DNA of 64,000 bases from Nitrospira sp. SG-bin2 (GCA_002083405.1 LVWT01000050.1:1-64000), one strand, 5' to 3'; counted from the first letter of the stretch, positions 15,965-25,677 are shown. Notes: generated by a model from the sequence alone, not told the origin. Made by a program: numbers and translations.

Positions 15965-18061
15965 TCATGACAGCTGAGCCAGCTCGCCATCGATTCGAAC
16001 GGTATCCAGTGATTGCAAACGAACCAAAGCATCAACTTCATTGAGCCCCATGACCGGCACCGAATGGAGCAGACGATCGCTCAACCGCCGCAAGTGGCGC
16101 CGAATCGCCGGCGAGCACAGTACGATGGGCTGTTGTCCGCGAGCCGCCACCCGTTCGGCAGCCTGCTTGAGACCGCTCAAGAGCTTGTGTGACATCGCAG
16201 GGTCGAGATTGAGGGACGCGCCTTGCGGGAGCACCGCCGCTTGTTCCGCCAAGGACCGATCCAGCTGCGGATCCAGTGTGATGACTTGGAGCGTACCGTC
16301 GGGCAGCTGATATTGTTTGGTAATCGTCCTCGCCAGCGCTTGGCGCGCAAACTCCGTGAGAACATCGGGATCTTTGATCGTGGCGGCATGATCGGAGACG
16401 GCTTCCAGAATAGAGCGAAGATCGCGGATCGGAATACCCTCTTTGAGCAGATTGCCAAGAATACGCACAACAGTGCCGAGCGGCAGCAACGTCGGAATCA
16501 ACTCCTCGACCAGTTTTGGGTGGGCTTTCCCGACGTCATCCAGCAGAGCTTGCACTTCCTGCCGCCCTACCAATTCATGACCATGACGCTTGATCAGTTC
16601 GGAGACATGCGTCGTCATCGCCGAACTCGCATCGACCACGGTGTAGCCAGCCATTTGAGCCTGCTCGCGAGCATCTTCCGACACCCACAGGGCCGGGAGT
16701 CCAAATGCCGGCTCCTTTGTCGCGATACCCTGCACCAGACCTCGCTGGCCGGTGCCGGGATCGATAGCCAGCAAGTGGCCGGGCAGGACATCCGCCTTGG
16801 CGATTTGCACCCCCTTGAGTATGACGGCATACTCATTAGGCCGTAGCTGGAGATTGTCGCGAATATGGATCGGCGGGACGACGAAGCCCATGGACTCCGC
16901 AAACTGACGCCGCAATCCTTTAATCCGGTCCAGCAGAGCGGTCCCCTGCGTGCCTTCGACAAGACCGATAAGCCCGTAACCGACCTGTACTTCCATCAGG
17001 TCGAGCGGGGTGACTTTCGTCGAGCCCTCGTCGGTCTTCGGTGCGGCGGGTGCCTGATCGACTGCTTCCGGAGTCTGCTCTTGTTGATGCAGACGATAGG
17101 CCATCCAGGCTACACCTGCGCCCAACGCTAAAAAGGCCAGGTGCGGCAGCCCGGGAATCAGTCCAAGCACGAGAAGAATACCGGCGGCCGTGCCGACCGC
17201 TTTCGATGAGATCAACAACTGTCTGGTCATTTCGCCGCCGAGATCGGTGTCGGAAGCGGCGCGTGTCACTACGATGCCCGCCGCCGTCGACACGATCAAA
17301 GCGGGGATCTGCGCCACCAGCCCCTCTCCCACTGTCAGCAGCGTATACGTTTGCGCCGCCAACGCCGGACTCATCCCTTGCTGCAGAATGCCGATCGCCA
17401 ATCCCCCCACAATGTTGACCAGAATGATGATGATGGCCGCGATGGCGTCTCCACGCACAAATTTACTGGCGCCGTCCATGGCGCCGTAAAAATCGGCCTC
17501 TTCGGTGATCTCGCGGCGGCGGCGGCGCGCGTCGGCTTCATTGATCAATCCGGCGTTGAGATCGGCGTCGATGCTCATCTGCTTACCGGGCATCGCATCC
17601 AAGGTAAATCGCGCGGCGACCTCCGCCACACGGCCGGCGCCTTTGGTGACCACCACAAAGTTGATGATGACGAGAATGGCAAACACCACCAGACCGACGG
17701 TGTAATTCCCGCCCACGACGAAATTGCCGAATGCGCGGATCACTTCCCCCGCCGCGCCTGGCCCTTCATTGCCGTGCAGCAGGATCAGACGAGTCGACGC
17801 GATGTTGAGCGACAACCGCAAGAGCGTGATCATCAAGAGAATGGACGGGAACACGGAGAATTCAATCGGCCGCCGCACTTGCAGCCCGACCAGCAAAATG
17901 ATCACGGACAACGTGATATCGAAACTCAGCAGCAGATCGAGAAGAAATCGCGGCAACGGCAGGAGCATGACCATTAAGATAGCCACGACTCCCACGGACA
18001 TGACGATGTCGGGGTGCTTAATGAAAGACGCGTGCCGAATTGGTTCAATTTTAGTCGACAT
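15965..18061 (-). CDS. flhA: Flagellar export gate protein FlhA
   Basis: 698 residues. The N-terminal half has about eight membrane segments and the FHIPEP-type loop (GAMDGASKFVRGDAIAAIII; RFTLDAMPGKQMSIDADLNA). The C-terminal cytosolic half (from about residue 355) binds chaperone-substrate complexes. It is the nonameric export gate component. It follows flhB with a gap of about 100 bases; the 18090-18180 stretch shows short CTTCAC-type words loosely like repeat family B. Confidence 0.97.
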   Translation of the reverse strand: MSTKIEPIRHASFIKHPDIVMSVGVVAILMVMLLPLPRFLLDLLLSFDITLSVIILLVGLQVRRPIEFSVFPSILLMITLLRLSLNIASTRLILLHGNEGPGAAGEVIRAFGNFVVGGNYTVGLVVFAILVIINFVVVTKGAGRVAEVAARFTLDAMPGKQMSIDADLNAGLINEADARRRRREITEEADFYGAMDGASKFVRGDAIAAIIIILVNIVGGLAIGILQQGMSPALAAQTYTLLTVGEGLVAQIPALIVSTAAGIVVTRAASDTDLGGEMTRQLLISSKAVGTAAGILLVLGLIPGLPHLAFLALGAGVAWMAYRLHQQEQTPEAVDQAPAAPKTDEGSTKVTPLDLMEVQVGYGLIGLVEGTQGTALLDRIKGLRRQFAESMGFVVPPIHIRDNLQLRPNEYAVILKGVQIAKADVLPGHLLAIDPGTGQRGLVQGIATKEPAFGLPALWVSEDAREQAQMAGYTVVDASSAMTTHVSELIKRHGHELVGRQEVQALLDDVGKAHPKLVEELIPTLLPLGTVVRILGNLLKEGIPIRDLRSILEAVSDHAATIKDPDVLTEFARQALARTITKQYQLPDGTLQVITLDPQLDRSLAEQAAVLPQGASLNLDPAMSHKLLSGLKQAAERVAARGQQPIVLCSPAIRRHLRRLSDRLLHSVPVMGLNEVDALVRLQSLDTVRIDGELAQLS

Positions 18062-18161
18062 ACTGACGCCTGTTTTTCCTTGAGTAACTCATATCGTCAT
18101 TCGCGCATGTCATTTTGTATCGGGCGAGCGCTGGCACAGGCGCCATTTTTCACCTTGCACT

Positions 18162-19265
18162 TCACACTTCATCGTTCGAACCCAACCCGTTCGGCGCCGC
18201 CCCCCGAGCCCGGTACACAAATGCAAGAATTTCAGCCACGGCGCGATAGAGGTCCGCAGGAATCTCTTTCCCGATCTCGACCAGCTTGAAGAGCGTCCGG
18301 GCCACAAATTTGTTTTCCACAACCGGCACGCCATGGTGCCGGGCCAGTTCCCTGATGCGCTCGGCCACTAACCCCGCGCCCTTGGCCACCACGAACGGAG
18401 CCGCCATCTTTGTCGAGTCGTACTTGAGCGCCACCGCCAGGTGCGTGGGGTTCGTGATCACGACATCCGCCGTCTTCACGTCCGCCATCATGCGTTTCCT
18501 GGACATCTCACGCTGCGCGGCACGAACTCGGCCTTTCACCAACGGATCGCCTTCCGCGGACTTGTGCTCCTCTTTGACTTCCTGTACGGACATACGAAGA
18601 CTGCGTTCCCACTCATACCGCTGATAGAAATAATCCAACCCGGCGAGGACTCCGATGGCACCGGCCACCGCCAAGGCTGTTTTGAGCGAGAGTTGCCCGG
18701 CCAGATGCAGCACTGTCCCCATATCGTATTCCATCAACGCGGGCAGCTGGAGCAGGTCATGCCGCATCACGAACAGCCCCACACCCGTGACGATCGCAAT
18801 CTTGAGCAACCCCTTGATCAGTTCGACCACCGATCGCAGGGAAGCGAGACGAGCGAGCCCTTTCAGCGGATTGATGCGTGCAAAATCCATTTGCATCGCA
18901 TCCGCCCGCCAGAGAAATCCGGTCTGCGCCAGAGATGCACCGCCCCCGATCAAAAGAATGGCGCCCAGAATCGGCAGACTGATCGTGAGAATCGTGACAC
19001 CGGTGCTTACAACGACGGTATAGATCTCTTCGATCGTGAAGCCGTTCCGAAAGGCCTCTGAAAACGAAAGGGTGAGTCCGTTCCTCGTCATCTCGATCAT
19101 CTGCTGCATACCTGCCGGTATCATCGCCGCCAAAAATCCGATCCCGCCGAGCAGGATGGCTGCAGTAGACAGGTCATGGCTTCTGGCAACCTGGCCTTTC
19201 TTCCGCGCGTCTTCCTTTCGCTTCGGCGTCGCTTTCTCTGTCTTATTGTCGTTCTCGTCAGCCAT
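18162..19265 (-). CDS. flhB: Export specificity switch protein FlhB
   Basis: 367 residues: the N-terminal ENDNKTEKATPKRKEDARKK, four membrane segments, and a cytosolic domain with the autocleavage site in VVITNPTHLAVALKYD (cleavage within NPTH). FlhB switches substrate specificity from rod/hook to filament proteins through FliK. The start overlaps the fliR stop by 8 bases. Confidence 0.97.
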   Translation of the reverse strand: MADENDNKTEKATPKRKEDARKKGQVARSHDLSTAAILLGGIGFLAAMIPAGMQQMIEMTRNGLTLSFSEAFRNGFTIEEIYTVVVSTGVTILTISLPILGAILLIGGGASLAQTGFLWRADAMQMDFARINPLKGLARLASLRSVVELIKGLLKIAIVTGVGLFVMRHDLLQLPALMEYDMGTVLHLAGQLSLKTALAVAGAIGVLAGLDYFYQRYEWERSLRMSVQEVKEEHKSAEGDPLVKGRVRAAQREMSRKRMMADVKTADVVITNPTHLAVALKYDSTKMAAPFVVAKGAGLVAERIRELARHHGVPVVENKFVARTLFKLVEIGKEIPADLYRAVAEILAFVYRARGAAPNGLGSNDEV

Positions 19266-20046
19266 GGCCTAAAATTTTTAAAATCCCCTCGATGACAAAC
19301 TGGAGCCGTTCGATCTCACGGGTGAACAGCCCTATCGTAAACGGCATCGACAAGCTCAACACCGCCAGGCCGGCCATGATCGTCACGGGAAAACTGAGCA
19401 CGAAGACATTGATCTGGCTGACCGCCCGTCCAAGAATGGCAAGCAGAATATTGATGACGAGGATCGTGACCAGCACCGGCGCGGACAGTTTCAGCCCGAT
19501 CGTGAACATCTCTTGGGAGAGGCGCAAGACCTCCTCGCCCAGCGCCGACGGAAGAGCGACGCCGAACGCCGGGATCGCTTCATAGCTGGAGACAATGGCG
19601 GCGACGATCAGCATATGGGCGTTGAGCGAGAGAAATACCAGCGACGCCAGCAGCGTGAAAAATTGACCGATAATCGGCGCAGGATGCGCCGTAGCCGGAT
19701 CGACGATCTGCAACACGCCGAATCCCATCTGCACACCGATCAGATCGCCGGCCAATTCCAATGCGCCGAAAAACATCCGCACGGCCAGGCCGATTGTCAC
19801 GCCGATCGCCAATTCGCCCATCAGCCCGCCGGCCAGCGCAATAGGATCGTACGGAACGGCGGGAAGACGGATGACCGGAGCCAGCGCAGCTCCCAACACC
19901 AGCACCAGCGCCACTTTTACTTTCATCGGAACAGTCCGTCCGCTCAGAATCGGCAAGGCGGCAAGTAATCCACCGATCCGTGATACCAGCGCCAGGAATG
20001 ACTGAAACTCCGGGAGGAGAATCTGGATCGTCTGCGTCAACGCCAT
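19258..20046 (-). CDS. fliR: Flagellar export protein FliR
   Basis: About 262 residues from ATG 20046 (MALTQTIQILLPEF). The open frame continues upstream into repeat family B, so I exclude that part. Six predicted membrane segments; motifs SRIGGLLAALPILSGRTVP and EVLRLSQEMFTIGLKLSAPV match FliR. It forms part of the FliPQR export channel. Confidence 0.95.
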   Translation of the reverse strand: MALTQTIQILLPEFQSFLALVSRIGGLLAALPILSGRTVPMKVKVALVLVLGAALAPVIRLPAVPYDPIALAGGLMGELAIGVTIGLAVRMFFGALELAGDLIGVQMGFGVLQIVDPATAHPAPIIGQFFTLLASLVFLSLNAHMLIVAAIVSSYEAIPAFGVALPSALGEEVLRLSQEMFTIGLKLSAPVLVTILVINILLAILGRAVSQINVFVLSFPVTIMAGLAVLSLSMPFTIGLFTREIERLQFVIEGILKILGHG

Positions 20047-20069
20047 TGGAATGCTCTTAGCTCCGCGCG

Positions 20070-20165
20070 TATTTCGTATCTCGTCGCTCGCATCTCGCAA
20101 ACACAACAGTGGGGACTTTCTTTCTATTTTGCGCTTCACGCTCGCCTCGCTGAGTCGAAGCGGGC
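20070..20165 (+). repeat. Dispersed repeat family B, copy 1
   Basis: Located between fliQ and fliR. It contains CGTATCTCGTCGC, ATCTCGCAAACAC, then about 30 bases further TTTTGCGCTTCACGC. The same blocks in the same order and orientation occur at 28335-28440, 35390-35530 and 58894-58990. Confidence 0.65.
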
Positions 20166-20190
20166 TTCACGAGATCCGCTTCATGCTCCG

Positions 20191-20460
20191 CTACTGCACG
20201 TAGTTTGGGATACTGATCAGCAAATTGGCCGTATAGGTAGCCAACAGGTTCAGCATCCACGGCAAAAACACCAGGAGCGCCCCGAACAGAGTCAATACCT
20301 TTGGCACAAAGGACAGCGTCGGCTCGTTCAACTGAGTCATCGCCTGGAATGCGCTTACAACCAGGCCAACGACAAGGCTGAGACCGAGAATCGGCGTAGA
20401 AACCATCAACGTGGTTTCCAGGGCTTGGCGGCCCAGTTCGGTAACGATTTCAGGCGTCAT
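20191..20460 (-). CDS. fliQ: Flagellar export protein FliQ
   Basis: 89 residues, two membrane helices, standard FliQ pattern: MTPEIVTELGRQALETTLMV, then GLVVGLVVSAFQAMTQLNEP and TLSFVPKVLTLFGALLV. It forms the FliPQR channel. It lies 24 bases after fliP. Confidence 0.97.
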   Translation of the reverse strand: MTPEIVTELGRQALETTLMVSTPILGLSLVVGLVVSAFQAMTQLNEPTLSFVPKVLTLFGALLVFLPWMLNLLATYTANLLISIPNYVQ

Positions 20461-20484
20461 CTCATTCTCCTTTGTACGGCGGTG

Positions 20485-21252
20485 TCACTGGAAACTCCGC
20501 ACCATCGAGCCCACAACCAAGTACCAGCCATCGGCCAGGACAAACAGCACCAGTTTGAACGGGAGAGAAATCACCGCCGGTGGAAGCAACATCATGCCCA
20601 TCGACATGAGCACGCTGGCCACCACCATATCGACAATCAAGAATGGAATGTAGATCAAGAAGCCGATTTGAAATGCCACCCGCAGCTCGCTCAGGATAAA
20701 GGCCGGGATGATGACATGCGTCGGGATTTCTTCGGCCTTGTCCGGTTTCGGCAGCCGGCCGAGATCGATGAACAACTCCAAGTCCTTCTCTCTCACCTGA
20801 CGCAGCATGAAACCGCGGACCGGTTCACTTCCTTTCTTCCAGGCCTCTTCGTAGGAAATCTGATCGTCCATGAGCGGCTTAAGCGCGCCGGCATACACCG
20901 CCTGCCCGACCGGCGCCATGATGAACATGGTCAGAAACATCGCAAGCGATAACAGCACTTGGTTGGGGGGAACAGCCTGAGTGCCCAGCGCCTGCCGGAG
21001 AAACGACAGCACGATCACAATCCTCGTAAACGAAGTGACCATGATGAACAACGCCGGCGCCAGAGACAGCACCGTCAGAAGAATCAAGATCTGGACGACG
21101 ACGGCTGTCTGCTTGGGCGCATCCGATCCGAGGTCGATACTGACCGAAGGGCCGGCAGCCGCCGCGTTGGAAGCCGACAGCACGAAGGCGGTTGCCGCAA
21201 GCATGATTGAGCATGCAACGATGATCCAGCGGCGCGAGTTACAGCCCGCCAT
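20485..21252 (-). CDS. fliP: Flagellar export protein FliP
   Basis: About 255 residues from ATG 21252, which has AAGGAG seven bases upstream and overlaps the end of fliO by 14 bases. It has a signal peptide (to about residue 34), then QILILLTVLSLAPALFIMVT, FTRIVIVLSFLRQALGTQ, VPPNQVLLSLAMFLTMFIMAP. These are the canonical FliP blocks. Confidence 0.97.
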   Translation of the reverse strand: MAGCNSRRWIIVACSIMLAATAFVLSASNAAAAGPSVSIDLGSDAPKQTAVVVQILILLTVLSLAPALFIMVTSFTRIVIVLSFLRQALGTQAVPPNQVLLSLAMFLTMFIMAPVGQAVYAGALKPLMDDQISYEEAWKKGSEPVRGFMLRQVREKDLELFIDLGRLPKPDKAEEIPTHVIIPAFILSELRVAFQIGFLIYIPFLIVDMVVASVLMSMGMMLLPPAVISLPFKLVLFVLADGWYLVVGSMVRSFQ

Positions 21253-21649
21253 GATGCTCCTTATCACGTTGAACAACGCTGGCCGATAGGCTATGAAGCC
21301 AGGACGTTAATGCCGATTGCGGGAATGAGGCCGTGGAAGAGAACGCGCCCGGTGCAGCCGAGGCCAGCAGTTCCTCCACGCGCGCAGAGTCGCTGACACG
21401 GCCCAGGGGAACAAGATCCGTCGCGGTGGCGCCGACAATGAGATACTCTCCCGCAACAGACACCAGTGCGATCGTCTTGCGCGGCGCGATGTGCCCGCTG
21501 GCCACCACCCGAATCAGCTGATGCTTCCCCGCCTGCCCCAGGCGATGACTCATCAGCCGTCTGGCTACCATGGCCACCACTCCCATCAGAACCAGCACGA
21601 TGGCCAGGGCGGACAGGGTGCGAAGAAGGCTCTCCCAGAAGTCGATCAC
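21239..21649 (-). CDS. fliO: Flagellar biosynthesis protein FliO
   Basis: About 136 residues. GTG 21649 is chosen because GAGGAG lies five bases upstream. One membrane segment (LSALAIVLVLMGVVAMVARR) is followed by a FliO cytosolic domain (HIAPRKTIALVSVAGEYLIV, then GATATDLVPL). FliO helps assemble the FliP ring. Weakly conserved in general, but position between fliN and fliP and the domain pattern agree. Confidence 0.9.
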   Translation of the reverse strand: MIDFWESLLRTLSALAIVLVLMGVVAMVARRLMSHRLGQAGKHQLIRVVASGHIAPRKTIALVSVAGEYLIVGATATDLVPLGRVSDSARVEELLASAAPGAFSSTASFPQSALTSWLHSLSASVVQRDKEHHGGL

Positions 21650-21668
21650 CTGCGCTCCTCGTTTCGAT

Positions 21669-22022
21669 TCAACCGAGTTGCTGAACACGCTCGGCGGCAC
21701 TGACCACATCGGTCAGCCGAATGCCGAACTTTTCGTTGACGACGACCACCTCGCCTCGCGCCACAAGTTTGTTGTTCACCACCACTTCCATCGGTTCGCC
21801 TGCGAGCTTATCCAGCTCGATGACCGAACCTTGTGCCAGTTGCAGCAAATCCCGAATGGCCATCTTGGCGGACCCCACATACACCGCGACGTTCATGGGG
21901 ATATCGAGGAGAAAGTCGATATTCTTCGGCGCCTCACCCGTCTGCGCATTTTGGACGGAAGGAAATGACGCTGGCTGAGGCGACGATGCGCCGGCTTGTG
22001 TCGAGGAACCTGTCTCGGCCAT
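21669..22022 (-). CDS. fliN: Motor switch protein FliN
   Basis: 117 residues. After a Pro/Ser/Gln-rich N-terminal tail comes the SpoA domain: FLLDIPMNVAVYVGSAKMAI, RDLLQLAQGSVIELDKLAGE, PMEVVVNNKLVARGEVVVVN, EKFGIRLTDVV. It forms the C-ring base and is the normal docking site of FliH. Confidence 0.97.
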   Translation of the reverse strand: MAETGSSTQAGASSPQPASFPSVQNAQTGEAPKNIDFLLDIPMNVAVYVGSAKMAIRDLLQLAQGSVIELDKLAGEPMEVVVNNKLVARGEVVVVNEKFGIRLTDVVSAAERVQQLG

Positions 22023-22048
22023 GGAAACGCCTCCCTATCGATCCGCTG

Positions 22049-23023
22049 TCAGTTGACGATCTTTGTCACCCGGCATGCATGATTGCCCTTGTACACGCCC
22101 GGGCTTCCTTGAAATTTGAGATAGCCTTCAACGTAGCAATCCAGCGGGTCGCCCGGCCGCTGATCCAGCACGATCACGTCCCCGGGAGCGAAGTTGAGGA
22201 CATCCCGCACCGTCACACTCGTGGTGCCCAGGCGAACGGTGATAGGAAGACTGCACTCTTGTAATTTGCCTCGAAACTTCACCGCCCAACTGCTGTCCTG
22301 CTCGATTTGGTCTGAGACGAGGCCCGAGTACAGTTTGTCCTTGATTGGCTCGAGCATCCCGTAGGGATATACGAGGAACAGATCTCTGGTGGTATCGCCC
22401 ATGATCACCTGAAGCGTCACCACCACCACGATCTCCGACGCGGTGACGACCATGGCGAACTGAGGGTTGCTTTCCGATCGCACGTATTCCACCTTGACCG
22501 GCAACACTGCCTGCCACGACTTTTCAAGATCGGCCAGCAATTGAGTCAGTAGTTTCTTGATGATTCGAAGTTGAACCGGTGTGAAATCGCGTCCTTCCGG
22601 CTTCACATGCGTCTGGCCCTTTCCACCGAAAAAGTAATCCACGATCAGATAGACAAGAAACGCATCCATGACGACCAGCGCGCTGCCCCGGAGCGGGTGC
22701 ATATGAAACACATTGAGCGATGACGGCATCGGAACCTTTTTCAGAAATTCGCCGAACTTGATCACCTGCGTACTGACGACGATGAAATCGACCGCTTCGC
22801 GCAACATGCCGGTCCACGCGACAGATTGCCGCCTGATGAAGCGATCGTTGATCATCTCCAGAGTCGGCATCCGGCCACGAATGATCCGCTCCTGATTGAG
22901 CAAATCATATTGCGCCACACCTCCCTCAGGAGCCGCCGCAGCTTTCGGAGACGTATCCACGTCGCCCGATGCCACGCCCTTCAGCAGCGCGTCGATTTCT
23001 TCTTGCGAAAGAACTTTTTCCAT
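22049..23023 (-). CDS. fliM: Motor switch protein FliM
   Basis: 324 residues. The N-terminus MEKVLSQEEIDALLKGV is the CheY-phosphate binding peptide. The middle CheC-like domain (FHMHPLRGSALVVMDAFLVY) and C-terminal SpoA domain (LPITVRLGTTSVTVRDVLNF) follow. Retention of the CheY-binding peptide implies chemotactic switching. Confidence 0.97.
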   Translation of the reverse strand: MEKVLSQEEIDALLKGVASGDVDTSPKAAAAPEGGVAQYDLLNQERIIRGRMPTLEMINDRFIRRQSVAWTGMLREAVDFIVVSTQVIKFGEFLKKVPMPSSLNVFHMHPLRGSALVVMDAFLVYLIVDYFFGGKGQTHVKPEGRDFTPVQLRIIKKLLTQLLADLEKSWQAVLPVKVEYVRSESNPQFAMVVTASEIVVVVTLQVIMGDTTRDLFLVYPYGMLEPIKDKLYSGLVSDQIEQDSSWAVKFRGKLQECSLPITVRLGTTSVTVRDVLNFAPGDVIVLDQRPGDPLDCYVEGYLKFQGSPGVYKGNHACRVTKIVN

Positions 23024-23034
23024 ACCAGTGATCG

Positions 23035-23583
23035 TTATTGGACGACAAACTCGGTGAAGTACGCGGAACGGATGCCCGGCCTCGGCAACAAACCGTTGAC
23101 CCGCTGCGTGATCTCATCCCGCAGTTGAAATTTCCCTTGCGACGTTCTCACCGTCGTCACATCCTTGCTGCTGAGCAGCACCAACACGGTATCGCGCACC
23201 TGCGCGACTCGGGCAGTCAGGTCGGCTTTGACCGTCTCGCTCTCGACTTCCAATTTGACGGTGATCTTGAGATACCGGATCTCAGGCTGGTCGGCCAAAT
23301 TCACAATGAAGGGATCCAGATCGAACATGACTCCGGGCGTTCCGGACAGCCCATGCTTTGCGACCTCATGACGAGGTTCAGCCTTTGCCGTGGCTTCCGG
23401 CTTCGGGTCCTCTGCGCTCTCAGACGTCTTGCCTGAACCGCCGAGCAACTTCACAGCAAGCACCGCACCACCGACGCCGACGATAAGCGCCAATGCCATC
23501 ACGATGATGATCAATTTGATCGGCAACACCGGCGCGGCTACGCGCGCCGGCTCTTTTTCATCTGCTGTTGCTGCATCCGCCAT
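23035..23583 (-). CDS. fliL: Flagellar basal body-associated protein FliL
   Basis: 182 residues from ATG 23583, with AGGAGG-type signal directly upstream (AGGAGGATCAT). One membrane helix (about residues 25-45) is followed by a periplasmic FliL domain ending ITQRVNGLLPRPGIRSAYFT. FliL surrounds the stator. First gene of the fliL-to-fliA run after a sigma54 promoter. Confidence 0.93.
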   Translation of the reverse strand: MADAATADEKEPARVAAPVLPIKLIIIVMALALIVGVGGAVLAVKLLGGSGKTSESAEDPKPEATAKAEPRHEVAKHGLSGTPGVMFDLDPFIVNLADQPEIRYLKITVKLEVESETVKADLTARVAQVRDTVLVLLSSKDVTTVRTSQGKFQLRDEITQRVNGLLPRPGIRSAYFTEFVVQ

Positions 23584-23633
23584 ATGATCCTCCTGGCCTC
23601 CCGACATGACACACGAACCTCGCTGCACAAATT

Positions 23634-23648
23634 GCAATGCCTATGCCA
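23634..23648 (-). promoter_or_regulatory. Sigma54 promoter upstream of fliL
   Basis: The minus strand reads TGGCATAGGCATTGC, matching TGGCAY-N5-TTGC with correct spacing. The -12 element is about 50 bases from the fliL ATG. The whole 23584-23904 gap holds this promoter, a 30-base palindrome and a hairpin after flgE. Confidence 0.8.
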
Positions 23649-23747
23649 TTGGCCTGCATAGCATGCAATCCGGGGTCCCCTCGCGAATCGATACGCCAGG
23701 CGCGGCTCCGCATATACTCGGTGCGGTGAATGACGCCTCTGCATCAG

Positions 23748-23777
23748 GACAGCGTCAAGCGATCGCTTGACGCTGTC
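23748..23777. other. 30-base perfect palindrome in the flgE-fliL gap
   Basis: Fifteen bases (GACAGCGTCAAGCGA) are followed immediately by their exact reverse complement, with GCGATCGC at the centre. There is no T-run on either side, so it is not a typical intrinsic terminator. It could be a protein-binding site or a cruciform/attenuator between the flgE end and the fliL promoter. Confidence 0.8.
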
Positions 23778-23858
23778 AGAAAACTGACGAACGGCGCTCT
23801 CGACCGGAGGTAATGTGTGACGGAGAAAGAGGAGGAGCAAACCAATCAAGAAGGCGAG

Positions 23859-23893
23859 ACCGGACTGAGAGGGTTCTCTGCTCTCAGTCCGGT
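23859..23893 (-). terminator. Hairpin after flgE
   Basis: ACCGGACTGAGAG pairs with CTCTCAGTCCGGT across a 9-base loop, starting 12 bases past the flgE stop. On the minus strand it is followed by a pyrimidine-rich but not pure T stretch, so it is probably an intrinsic terminator of the fliK-flgD-flgE operon with a weak U-tract. Confidence 0.65.
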
Positions 23894-23904
23894 GCTACCG
23901 AAGC

Positions 23905-25641
23905 TTACCGTTTCAGATTCACCAGCTCCTGGAGGATTTCATCTGACGTGGTAATCACCCGGGAATTCGCCTGGAATCCGCGCTGGGCAGCGATCATGTC
24001 GATGAAACTTTCGCCGAGATCCACATTCGACAGTTCGAGCGAATTGGACAGTACACGGCCGAGCCCGGCGCTGTCGGGTGTCCCGGTTACAGGCTGGCCG
24101 GAATTTCCCGATTGCGCAAACGTGTTCTTGCCGGTTCTCGTCAGACCGATGGGGTCCGGGAAGCGCGCAAGCACCACCTGGGCCAAGGCGCGGAGCTGCC
24201 CGTTGGAAAATCGCCCGCTGATAGTCCCGTTGGAATCGACAGAAAAGGCTTGCAACGATCCCGCAGCGAATCCATCCTGAGTTTGCTGCACCAAGGCCGA
24301 GGTTGAGCCGAACTGCGTCGTCCCGTCCAACCCCGATCCGCCGTCGGTCGTCACGCTGGTTCCATAGTTCATGACGATCAACTGGTTTTGCGTGGCGCCG
24401 TTGAAATCGATTTGCAGCTCACCCGGCGTGGCGCCGGCGATGCCCGCAGCTGTCCCGGTATCGTAACGGGTGACGGGACTTTCCCGATCCAGTGTTCCGT
24501 TGGTGCCGAAGGTCAAGGTGCCGGATCCCACTTTGACGATGCCTAGGCTCGCATCGATGTTGCTCGAATCATAGTTCGCCGTCACGACATCGGCTGCATT
24601 CGCCACCACATTGTAGTTCCATGTGTTTTGTCCGACCCTGGTAAAGTACGTGGTCAGCAGATGGCTGTTGCCGAGCGAGTCGAAGACCGTCATCGAGGTT
24701 GAAAAGTTGGAACTGGCCGACGGATCGGACAACAGGAAATCCGTCCCCGTCGTCGATGTGCCTGCGGTCATATTCAAATCGGCGGCCAGCGTGTCGGCGC
24801 CGTTCGCGGCCACGACGACAGTCCCCGTCCCGGTCGTCGAGTTGTTCGTCGTGCCGGTGATGCCCGACGTGAAGGTAAAAATATTCGAGGGATTGACTGA
24901 GGCCGTAAAACCGGAATAGGCCGCCGCTTTGAACGGATCATTCGGCACCAGGGCACGGACGGCGTTCTGAATGGCCGTGGCCAACGCCGCTCCGGTCAGG
25001 CCGTTGGCCACGGTGACCGTCTGCACCCCGTCCCCGTTCAGATCGATGGTGAACGAATTGGCGCCGGCCGCAGTGGTCGTTACCGAAGCTGCAGAGGCCA
25101 CCACATTCCCGCGCACTCCGGTCTGAGCCGTTGCGGAATTCAAGTTGGCTGCCACCAGCGCAATGGTCGTTGCCCGAGGAGACGCGGTCGTCGACGGCAG
25201 GGCGATATCCCCGATCGTTCCGGTAATGGTGCCGGTGGTATCTGCCAAAAATCCTTGCAGTTTAAAACCGGACGGATCCACGACATTGTTGTTCCGATCC
25301 AATCGGAACAGCCCCGCGCGAGAATAGAACGTCCCGCCTTGCGCGTCTTCCACCACGAAGAAACCGTTCCCGTCGATGGCCAAATCCAACACGTTGGATG
25401 ACGTCGCCAGAGACCCCTGGGAAAAATTACCTTGCACGGAAGTCAAGGCAACGCCGATACCCGTTTGAACAGCGCCCGATCCGCCAGAAATCGACGAGCT
25501 GATCAGGTCCGCAAACGTCGCCTTGCTTCCCTTGAAGCCGACCGTACTCATATTGGCGATATTGTTTCCAATCACCGAAAGCGCTGTTCCGTTGGCATTG
25601 AGTCCGCTCACCCCGGCAAATAACGACGATAGAATTCCCAT
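23905..25641 (-). CDS. flgE: Flagellar hook protein FlgE
   Basis: 578 residues, longer than the 400-residue enterobacterial form through a large Thr/Ala/Asn-rich central region (about residues 160-330). N-terminal SLFAGVSGLNANGTALSVIG, NNIANMSTVGFKGSK and C-terminal ELSNVDLGESFIDMIAAQRG, FQANSRVITTSDEILQELVN are the conserved assembly ends. It polymerises to the hook. Confidence 0.96.
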   Translation of the reverse strand: MGILSSLFAGVSGLNANGTALSVIGNNIANMSTVGFKGSKATFADLISSSISGGSGAVQTGIGVALTSVQGNFSQGSLATSSNVLDLAIDGNGFFVVEDAQGGTFYSRAGLFRLDRNNNVVDPSGFKLQGFLADTTGTITGTIGDIALPSTTASPRATTIALVAANLNSATAQTGVRGNVVASAASVTTTAAGANSFTIDLNGDGVQTVTVANGLTGAALATAIQNAVRALVPNDPFKAAAYSGFTASVNPSNIFTFTSGITGTTNNSTTGTGTVVVAANGADTLAADLNMTAGTSTTGTDFLLSDPSASSNFSTSMTVFDSLGNSHLLTTYFTRVGQNTWNYNVVANAADVVTANYDSSNIDASLGIVKVGSGTLTFGTNGTLDRESPVTRYDTGTAAGIAGATPGELQIDFNGATQNQLIVMNYGTSVTTDGGSGLDGTTQFGSTSALVQQTQDGFAAGSLQAFSVDSNGTISGRFSNGQLRALAQVVLARFPDPIGLTRTGKNTFAQSGNSGQPVTGTPDSAGLGRVLSNSLELSNVDLGESFIDMIAAQRGFQANSRVITTSDEILQELVNLKR

Positions 25642-25677
25642 GAGCCCAATCCTCCTTCTTAGGTATCGTTCCTGTTC

